Notes under the pieces: model-generated
Seen by the model: only the letters and a program-made list of their open reading frames with translations
What the model was told of the DNA's origin: nothing
Databases searched by the model: none
Position numbers and translations under genes: made by a program
DNA from: Halobaculum gomorrense
GTDB lineage: Archaea; Halobacteriota; Halobacteria; Halobacteriales; Haloferacaceae
Length of the DNA: 64,000 nucleotides
Direction of reading: 5' to 3'
Assembly (NCBI RefSeq): GCF_900129775.1
Contig: NZ_FQWV01000002.1
Location: 248,001-312,000 of the forward strand
Part shown: piece by piece, positions 57,927 to 64,000 of the stretch
Numbering within the stretch: the first letter of the stretch is position 1
How the letters are laid out: each line of letters begins with the position of its first letter

Positions 57927-60900
57927 CTATTCATTCACCGCCTCCTCCACGATAGCGATCTCTTCGTCGGTCAGGCCGTAGAGTTCGTAGACAATCTCGT
58001 CGATTAGGTCGTCGGTGCGTTCGATCTGCTCCTCGAGTTCCTCGGCACGGGCCTTCGTCTCCTTGTAGCTCTCCAGTCCGTCGCGTACGTCGTCGACGTC
58101 CGGGAGCGTGAGCGCACGGAGCCGGTCGACGAGCGAGTTCGTCTTCGTCGCGGTCTCGCGGAAGTTCGCAAAGCCGCCAGCTTCGTCTACGGCGACCGGG
58201 ACGAAGTGCTCGATCAGATCTGCCTCCATCTCGGTGAGGTCGGTGATGCGAAGCGCCGGCAGAGATTCGGTCTCGGTGTAGCCCCACTGATCGGTCTCGT
58301 AGGCGTCCTCGTCGTCGGGTTTGTACCGGGCAGTCAGGCTGATCTGGATCGTGCTGTCGGACTCACGGATTACGTCTACTTGACCAACACGGAGGTTCGG
58401 CTTCTGCTCAGCAGTTTCTTGCAGAATAGAGTCAGCTGCGTTCTGTGGGGGCTGAGTGAGGCCAATACCCGAGATTACTGGGCCGTCAGAGTACGTACCG
58501 AGGTGATCTAACAGGAAGAGGTTCAATGAATCTAGATCACTGTGAAGGTCGATCATCTCCTCGGCCAGCAGGGGTAAGATGTCGCCCGAATGGCCAAGGA
58601 GGTAGTCTCGATCGAAGACCTCTGTTACTTGAGATCCATTCATAAAATCGTCGTAATGAGACTCAAAGACACTCGGATCGAACGAATCTGTGTTTTTCTC
58701 TGGGGGTAGCGGGATCGAGAATGGATTTAGGTAGTCTGTCTTGAAAGTGAAATATCCTCCCCGGAGCGCGTATCCAGTGTTTTTGAGGAAGAACCACAAA
58801 ACCTCAGTGTTGATGATCGGAAGCAGATACTTCTCATCAATGACGTCGTCCTCCGTTTTGACGCCGTAGACCTTCGTTTTATGATATAACCCATCTGGAT
58901 CGTAAGTGAAGTTCGTCCCGTAGCTAATCTCTGGCGTTACGATTTTTTCTTCAGCAAATTCTGTGAGATTCTTCGGGTAGACGTAGTCGTACCAGCCTTC
59001 ACGGTCCATCTTTCCGTTTTCACGGGCTCGAATCTTCGCTTCGTGCGCTTTGAGATATTCATAGAGTCGCGGATACGACTCACGAAGGGTATCCTCATCA
59101 ACGAAATTTGTGACGAGTTCACCTCCTTCTTCGGTTAGCTTGTACGGGAATATTACGAAGTACTTCGGGTCGAGCGGCTCGTATCTATGTACGTCTTCGC
59201 CTTTTAATAAGGGCTTCAGCAGTTCCGCTTCAACAGTCCATTCTTCGCCATCTTCCTGGCTTCGGACTGTTATCAGATCTCCATTACGCTCCTCAATCTT
59301 TTCCAGCAGATAGATTGAATCCCCGCTCGTAACCAAGCCTTGGTATATGCGGTCCGTGACCTGTTCTAGGTTTGGTCCAGACTGATCGATTTTTCTAAGA
59401 ATCGCTTCCGTCTCTGCATCACGGAAGATCCAAGGCGATTCGTTATACTCAGCAGGGATTTCCCGAAACACCGGCTTGCCACCCCCGACCAAGTCCTCGG
59501 GTTTGACTTCTGCGTATTTGAAACTCTCCTGCCCGCTCTTGGTCAAGAATACCATACAGGTATAGACTGAAGCTCCTTCGAAGACCTGTTCGTGCTCGAA
59601 AGAGACGATTTCGTAGAGTGAATTACGCTCTGAGAGGTACTTCCTAAGACCTGTTCCGAAGTCACTCTGGAAGAACTTATGAGGTTCAATGTACCCGAGC
59701 TTCCCTCGGTCTGAGAGCAACTGCTGACCCTTCTCTGTGAAATTCGCGTAGATATCGAAGTTCCCGGTAGCAGATTCGTACTTTTCAGTGAAGTATGATG
59801 CCTGCTTCGGTGTGTGCTCGCGGAGGGATTGAATTCTGATGTATGGAGGATTCCCAACGATCGCATTAAATCCAGCATCACTACGCCTCTCGCCATCTTC
59901 TCCGAAGAAAACCTCTGGATACTCTAGTTCCCAGTGGAAGAAGTTCTCCTCTTCCGCCATCGTCTGCGCTGTCTTGAACCAGTCCCCCTCGCGCAACTCA
60001 TCCCACTCACCTTCGTCTTCGATCGCGCCGGCCATCACCTCATATACGTCCTCGAATCCCTCGTAAGCGTCGCTCGGGATGTCCAACCCAAACTGCTCCG
60101 CCGTATGCACGTTCGCCAACTCGAACAGCCGCCCGTACAGCGGGTCGTCGCGGATCTCCTCGTACAGATCCTCCATCGACTTGATGTCCTCGTACTGTTC
60201 GTTGTCGGTAGCGAGCAGGTCGGCCATGAGGTCCATCACGTGTTCGAGCGTGCGCTGACGGGCCTGGGCGGCGACCTGAAACAGCGTGATTTGTCCGTCC
60301 TCCTCGTCTCCGCCGTCGTCCGAGAGGGCCTCCGTGATATCCGACCCAACCAGTGAGTTCCCGTCCTTGAGGTGGTGGTCGAGGAACGCGAGCGGCTTCT
60401 CCTCCGCGAGCGTCTCAAGCCACATCGACAGCTTCGCCAGCTCGACGGCCATCCCGTTGATGTCGACACCGTAGATGCACTCGCGAGAGACGCGCCGCCG
60501 GACCTCCTGCTCGTCGAAGACGTCGGTCGTCTCGTCGACTTCACGGGCCCGCCGCGCAACGTGGTTCCCGAGGTAGCCTGTCGCCTTCGTGAGGAAGTGC
60601 CCCGACCCCATCGCCGGGTCAAGAACCGTGAGGTCCGTCACGCGTTCGATGAACGCCTCGACGTACCGCTCGGTCCCCTCGCGGATCCCGCGACTCGCGA
60701 GGTCCTGTTCGATGTCCTCGATCAGCGGGTCAATCGTCTCCTCGACGATGTACGTCACGACGTAGTCGGGCGTGTAGTACGCGCCTGTGGCCTTCCGCTC
60801 GCCGTCGTCGTTCACCACGTACAGTTCGCCCTCGTTGACCGTCTCGATCGCGTCGTCATCCACCTCGCTGGACAGTTTCCAAACCTGTCCGCCATCTTCG

Positions 60901-62249
60901 GCGACGGCAGCGTAGTCCTCCGGCGCGATCCGGAATTCGTGCTCAAGTAGCCCCTCGTAGATGGTTCCGAGGTGTCGCGTGTCCAAGTCGGCGTAGTCCG
61001 CCGGGACACGTCCGTCTTCGCTCTCAGAGTCGGTCGTCCCGACTTGGTAGATGACCTCGGCGATGTACCGGTTCGAGACCTCGTACTCCGTGAGGTACGC
61101 GTGCTCGTCGGGGTCGAACAGTCCCCCGTTGTACGGCGGGATGCTCAGGGCTTCCTCACCAGCGTCGACGAGACTGAACAGGTCCTCGAGTTGGCTCCAC
61201 ATCGAGGTCGAGTACTCGCTGTACTCGTCGAACCGCTTCCCCTCGTCCTCGACCTGGGTCACGATCTCTTGGCGGAGGACGTCGAGGCTGAAGTTCTCGT
61301 CGTACTCCTGTCGCTTCCCCGGGTCGTTGGGACTGATCAGACCGCGAGACTCGGCGTACAGTACGAACATCAGCCGATACAGCAGGACCAGCGATTGCTC
61401 CTTCAGTTCTTCTAGGGCCTCTTCGCGGTCTGAACCTGTCTTCGGATTGATGCCGAGATCGTTCGACTCGACGAAGCCCTCCCCGAGGATTCGGAGCGCG
61501 GTGAAGACGTTATCTTGGAGATCTTCGCCGAGTTCTTGCGCGGCCGTCTCGGACTCGTTCCAGACTTCGTCGAGGAACGAGGTTCCCGAGATCTCATGGA
61601 ACGCCTCTGGCCGGAAGAATACGTAAAAGTATTTGAATTGCTCAAGACTCCCGGATTCGAGCAGCTCAGGAAGATCGACCTCGTAGTACGTCTCAGTCTG
61701 GTAGTCTTTGGTCCCGTAGAGTCGCCACTTCCGGCCGTTCGTCAGGATACCCCACCGGAGCTGGTCGGGCGTCCGTTCGAGGTAGTACTTGACTTGGTGG
61801 GACGCATCGCGGTACTGTCGCTGGACGCCGAATTCCTCGTCGAAGTCGGCATCCCACTGCTTGGCCTCCAGCAGCGAAGACGCTCGGGCGAACGTCGCGT
61901 TGTACATACCGTCCTGCTGCATCTCCATCGCTTCCCGGCGGGTCTCGGGCGAGTCGAATAGTACCCTGTCGATGCGGCCGTTCGTTTCTGGAAGGGGTGT
62001 TTCCTCAACTGTGTCGTGTCCGAGTCCCCGGAGAACCTTGTCTATCCACTGGCTCAGGAGGGTGCTCTCGTTGTAACCACCCACCAGCGATTTCTCGTCT
62101 TCCCACAGGGTTTGGAGTGCCTGGAACGCTGCTTCCGCTTCCTCGTCGCAGTCCCACGCGTCGCGGTCGGCGACACGCTCATCAAGATAGTAGCCGGAGA
62201 AGAGGCTCGAATTCCGGTATGGCTCCGGGCCGAGCGTAGCTTGACTCAT
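57927..62249 (-). CDS. Type IIG restriction-modification enzyme (Eco57I-like)
   Basis: 1440 residues. A PD-(D/E)xK nuclease is at the N-terminus (D94 in GRIDRVLFD, E128-x-K130 in LLEAKQW). A helical connector follows, then the adenine methyltransferase: YYTP (491-494), motif I DPAMGSG (544-550) and motif IV NPPY (800-803). The C-terminal 600 residues should contain the target recognition domain and coiled coils (ETKARAEELEEQIERTDDLIDEIV). One chain thus methylates and cuts DNA. Residues about 760-1270 are encoded by DNA of clearly lower G+C. No separate BREX or DISARM genes are present. Confidence 0.9.
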   Translation of the reverse strand: MSQATLGPEPYRNSSLFSGYYLDERVADRDAWDCDEEAEAAFQALQTLWEDEKSLVGGYNESTLLSQWIDKVLRGLGHDTVEETPLPETNGRIDRVLFDSPETRREAMEMQQDGMYNATFARASSLLEAKQWDADFDEEFGVQRQYRDASHQVKYYLERTPDQLRWGILTNGRKWRLYGTKDYQTETYYEVDLPELLESGSLEQFKYFYVFFRPEAFHEISGTSFLDEVWNESETAAQELGEDLQDNVFTALRILGEGFVESNDLGINPKTGSDREEALEELKEQSLVLLYRLMFVLYAESRGLISPNDPGKRQEYDENFSLDVLRQEIVTQVEDEGKRFDEYSEYSTSMWSQLEDLFSLVDAGEEALSIPPYNGGLFDPDEHAYLTEYEVSNRYIAEVIYQVGTTDSESEDGRVPADYADLDTRHLGTIYEGLLEHEFRIAPEDYAAVAEDGGQVWKLSSEVDDDAIETVNEGELYVVNDDGERKATGAYYTPDYVVTYIVEETIDPLIEDIEQDLASRGIREGTERYVEAFIERVTDLTVLDPAMGSGHFLTKATGYLGNHVARRAREVDETTDVFDEQEVRRRVSRECIYGVDINGMAVELAKLSMWLETLAEEKPLAFLDHHLKDGNSLVGSDITEALSDDGGDEEDGQITLFQVAAQARQRTLEHVMDLMADLLATDNEQYEDIKSMEDLYEEIRDDPLYGRLFELANVHTAEQFGLDIPSDAYEGFEDVYEVMAGAIEDEGEWDELREGDWFKTAQTMAEEENFFHWELEYPEVFFGEDGERRSDAGFNAIVGNPPYIRIQSLREHTPKQASYFTEKYESATGNFDIYANFTEKGQQLLSDRGKLGYIEPHKFFQSDFGTGLRKYLSERNSLYEIVSFEHEQVFEGASVYTCMVFLTKSGQESFKYAEVKPEDLVGGGKPVFREIPAEYNESPWIFRDAETEAILRKIDQSGPNLEQVTDRIYQGLVTSGDSIYLLEKIEERNGDLITVRSQEDGEEWTVEAELLKPLLKGEDVHRYEPLDPKYFVIFPYKLTEEGGELVTNFVDEDTLRESYPRLYEYLKAHEAKIRARENGKMDREGWYDYVYPKNLTEFAEEKIVTPEISYGTNFTYDPDGLYHKTKVYGVKTEDDVIDEKYLLPIINTEVLWFFLKNTGYALRGGYFTFKTDYLNPFSIPLPPEKNTDSFDPSVFESHYDDFMNGSQVTEVFDRDYLLGHSGDILPLLAEEMIDLHSDLDSLNLFLLDHLGTYSDGPVISGIGLTQPPQNAADSILQETAEQKPNLRVGQVDVIRESDSTIQISLTARYKPDDEDAYETDQWGYTETESLPALRITDLTEMEADLIEHFVPVAVDEAGGFANFRETATKTNSLVDRLRALTLPDVDDVRDGLESYKETKARAEELEEQIERTDDLIDEIVYELYGLTDEEIAIVEEAVNE

Positions 62250-62374
62250 TTGTTACTCTGTACCCGTTATTCTACATTCATGAATTGAGGGGGTTTACTC
62301 AATTGTCACTGGACTGTTGACCACCAGTGGACAATTCCTACAACTGTTACACGTGAATGGGGGATATCTCTCTG

Positions 62375-62734
62375 TTACTCCCCACGCCACTGATGCCGTG
62401 GGTGAGCCCAATCCCACGATCCAAGATCAACCCCGTCGAAGTACTCACCCAGCCCCGCATAGCGGATCTCCTCGGGAGCCTCCCGACGGAGATCGCCGAC
62501 GCCGTCCGTATCGAACCGGGCTGCGACGACGTGGTTCCAGAAGTAATCCCAGTAGAGCGCGACCTCGCAGTCGTTGACGAGTCCGAGTAGTTCGAAGCGG
62601 CCTTCGTCGGCGTCGGTGAGGTGCCGGGTCATCGCGACCGCGTCGCTCGGTGACCGGCACTCGGCGAGCGTCCACGCCAGTTCGCCCTTGATGTGTGTGA
62701 ATGCCCGGTTGTCTTCCGTCGTCGTCTTCGACAT
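62375..62734 (-). CDS. Unknown accessory protein of the element
   Basis: 119 residues, soluble and acidic: AFTHIKGELAWTLAECRSPSDAVAMTRHL, LLGLVNDCEVALYWDYFWNHVVAARFDTDG and a Trp-rich end LGSWDWAHPRHQWRG. No family recognised. An element-specific repeat lies about 30-60 bp upstream of its ATG. It is separated from the type IIG gene by 125 bp. Confidence 0.6.
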   Translation of the reverse strand: MSKTTTEDNRAFTHIKGELAWTLAECRSPSDAVAMTRHLTDADEGRFELLGLVNDCEVALYWDYFWNHVVAARFDTDGVGDLRREAPEEIRYAGLGEYFDGVDLGSWDWAHPRHQWRGE

Positions 62735-62764
62735 CGAGTGATCGACGGGGCGGGGAGATGATAG

Positions 62765-62793
62765 GGGCGAGCCATGGACGCGCGGTGGAAGTG
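62765..62793 (-). promoter_or_regulatory. Repeat upstream of the 119-residue gene
   Basis: On the minus strand it reads CACTTCCACCGCGCGTCCAT followed by GGCTCGCCC and ends 30 bp before the ATG at 62,734. It matches 63,112-63,138, which lies 33 bp before the next gene's ATG. The shared position suggests a promoter or operator. Confidence 0.5.
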
Positions 62794-62832
62794 GTCGGTG
62801 TGCAGTTCGTATATCGGCTGTTTCACTGCCCC

Positions 62833-63078
62833 CTACACCGGCTCTTCGCCGTGTACGTCGCGGTAGGGGCCGGCGGAAGTGATCAGCCGGACTTCGTCAC
62901 GACTCAACAACTCGCGGTCCTTCGCGTCCCGAAGTTCGTGAAACACGCCGTCGACGCCCTTCTGGCGTGCGCACTCACAGCACCAGAAGTGGTTGTTCGT
63001 CGCTTCCCAGTTTCGGTGCCCTCGAGGACAGGTGTATCGCCACCGGTCGATCTGGTCGTCGAGGTTGATCTCGCGCAT
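62833..63078 (-). CDS. Small zinc-binding protein
   Basis: 81 residues. WRYTCPRGHRNWEATNNHFWCCECARQKG has a C-x3-H and C-C-x-C pattern of a zinc ribbon similar to those in haloarchaeal virus and plasmid proteins. The C-terminal half (VFHELRDAKDRELLSRDEVRLI) is helical. Role unknown. The shared repeat at 63,112-63,138 precedes it. Confidence 0.65.
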   Translation of the reverse strand: MREINLDDQIDRWRYTCPRGHRNWEATNNHFWCCECARQKGVDGVFHELRDAKDRELLSRDEVRLITSAGPYRDVHGEEPV

Positions 63079-63111
63079 TCTACGTCGAGACGACGCACGA
63101 GTCCCACAAGA

Positions 63112-63138
63112 GGGCGAGCCATGGGCGGAGTGGAAGTG
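63112..63138 (-). promoter_or_regulatory. Repeat upstream of the 81-residue gene
   Basis: On the minus strand it reads CACTTCCACTCCGCCCATGG followed by CTCGCCC, preceded by a further CACTTT unit, and ends 33 bp before the ATG at 63,078. It corresponds to the copy at 62,765-62,793. Confidence 0.5.
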
Positions 63139-63155
63139 AAAGTGAAACCGACTCC

Positions 63156-63944
63156 CTACGCAGTCTCCGGGTCGAAGTTCATCAGCAGATTCTCACGCGC
63201 CACTTTCGTGCTTCCTGAAACGCCGTTTCCGAGGAATCGCTTCTCGTCGCGACCGACGAGGTGGAGTCCGTCGACGTTCTCCGGGAGTTCGTCATACGAG
63301 CAGATGCATCGACCGTCGAGCGTTTTGATCTGCTGGACGAGCTCCTCGTGGTCGATATCGGAAACTGGGTACGCGTCTTCTGACCCGACGTACGGCGGAT
63401 CGCAGTAGAACACCGTCTCCGGCTGGTCGTACTTGTCGAACACCTCGCTCCAGTCGAGCGACTCGACGACGACGTCCTCGAATCGCTCGGCGAACTCGTG
63501 GAGCCGGTCGACCTTGTTCGAGTAGCTGAGCGCCTGGTTGCTGACCTTGCTCGTTCCGAACCCACCCGGGTCGCTGCACTTCGCCCCGAACTGCGAGTAG
63601 CGGAGGTAGAAGAACCGTCCTGCTCGCTCGACGTCGTCGAGGGGGCGGTACCCGCGGAAGAACAGTTCTGCCCACCGACCGTGGATCTCACGCGAGTACG
63701 GGACTGCTTCGAGCCACTCGACCAGCTCCGCTCGCTGCTCGCGTAGGGTTTCGAAGAAGTGGACGAGGTCGCCGTCCTTGTCGTTGTAGACCTCGACGGT
63801 ACTCGTGCTCGGATCCTTGTTCACGAGGACGCCGGCGGCGCCGCCGAACACGGTAACGAAGCACTCGTGCTCTGGGACATGACTGAGGATCCACGAGGCG
63901 AATCGGGACTTTCCACCAGGGTACGGGAAAACCGCATCCGGCAT
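63156..63944 (-). CDS. D12-class DNA adenine methyltransferase (Dam-like)
   Basis: 262 residues from the ATG at 63,944. AdoMet motif FPYPGGKSRFASWIL at the N-terminus, VFGGAAGVLVNKDPS (motif I-like) and catalytic DPPYVGS identify N6-adenine methylation of the Dam/DpnM type. Motif order fits the alpha class. The frame remains open upstream to the window edge (R-K-H-S-Y-R...), so a longer protein is possible, but the family starts just before PYPGGK. As an orphan on a mobile element it may protect against host restriction. Confidence 0.85.
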   Translation of the reverse strand: MPDAVFPYPGGKSRFASWILSHVPEHECFVTVFGGAAGVLVNKDPSTSTVEVYNDKDGDLVHFFETLREQRAELVEWLEAVPYSREIHGRWAELFFRGYRPLDDVERAGRFFYLRYSQFGAKCSDPGGFGTSKVSNQALSYSNKVDRLHEFAERFEDVVVESLDWSEVFDKYDQPETVFYCDPPYVGSEDAYPVSDIDHEELVQQIKTLDGRCICSYDELPENVDGLHLVGRDEKRFLGNGVSGSTKVARENLLMNFDPETA

Positions 63945-64000
63945 CACGCGCACCTCGCTATCGAATCGGTAGCTGTGCTTGCGCTTTGGATTTCGTTGCC

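Larger units (their letters stand above)
48469..64000. mobile_element. Integrated element with defence/modification cargo, right end not in window
   Basis: Begins with a tyrosine integrase and a compact overlapping operon of small zinc-finger and unknown proteins ending in PadR, typical of haloarchaeal integrative elements and proviruses. Beyond it are patches of clearly lower G+C (52,080-53,750; 58,430-59,970) and a set of accessory genes: TcmP, two radical-SAM paralogues, DUF262/DUF1524, a type IIG enzyme and a D12 methyltransferase. No capsid, terminase or conjugation genes are visible. The right end is beyond 64,000 or unrecognised. Confidence 0.6.

Noticed and set aside
57927-62249. BREX PglX or DISARM methyltransferase
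   Set aside because: An N-terminal PD-(D/E)xK nuclease is present and none of the partner genes of those systems is nearby, so a stand-alone type IIG enzyme fits better.

Overview
The window is chromosomal DNA from an extremely halophilic archaeon (class Halobacteria). The evidence is a G+C-rich sequence with strongly acidic predicted proteins, archaeal information genes (transcript-cleavage factor TFS, Vms1-type release factor homologue), Tat-exported Rieske protein and lipobox proteins, short or absent leaders behind TTTATA-like boxes, and typically haloarchaeal families (PspA, siroheme decarboxylase, DUF5802- and DUF5813-like proteins, class II ribonucleotide reductase). I cannot name the genus.

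Bases 1 to about 48,030 are core-like. In order: TFS, an alpha/beta hydrolase, PspA, a membrane protein and a small ferredoxin; tRNA-Leu(UAA) followed by three decayed copies of its own 3' end; a flavin-dependent monooxygenase; a dgcN-dgcA pair (D-glutamate use); fused siroheme decarboxylase and a TrpD-like transferase; a cyclophilin and an MFS transporter; the trpD-trpF-trpE-trpG operon with overlapping genes; Rieske protein; PEP carboxylase; aldo-keto reductase; Vms1-like protein; an ATP-grasp ligase; a TrkA potassium regulator between two stand-alone Lrp-type sensor domains; an orphan 2-oxoacid dehydrogenase E1 alpha; two paralogous lipoproteins; thymidylate kinase; class II ribonucleotide reductase preceded by a coupled 23-codon ORF; a decayed alpha/beta hydrolase; a histidine kinase; dihydroxyacid dehydratase; a UbiA/lycopene-cyclase fusion; and a seven-bladed FG-GAP surface protein broken by a 22-bp tandem-repeat frameshift and an in-frame TAG.

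From about 48,469 to the right edge the sequence changes character: a tyrosine integrase heads a seven-gene, mostly overlapping operon ending upstream in a PadR regulator, followed by patches of much lower G+C. This looks like an integrated mobile element carrying a defence or modification cargo: a winged-helix protein, a three-Cys-motif partner protein (TcmP, methyltransferase-like), two tandem zinc-ribbon/radical-SAM paralogues, a DUF262/DUF1524 (GmrSD-like) nuclease, a 1440-residue type IIG restriction-modification enzyme with a low-G+C specificity half, two small accessory proteins sharing an upstream repeat, and a D12-class adenine methyltransferase. The right end of the element is not in the window.

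The best candidate for an undescribed system is the TcmP plus double radical-SAM cluster (52,108-56,062) beside the DUF262 and type IIG enzymes. The best candidate for an undescribed switch is the 22-bp repeat in the FG-GAP gene.
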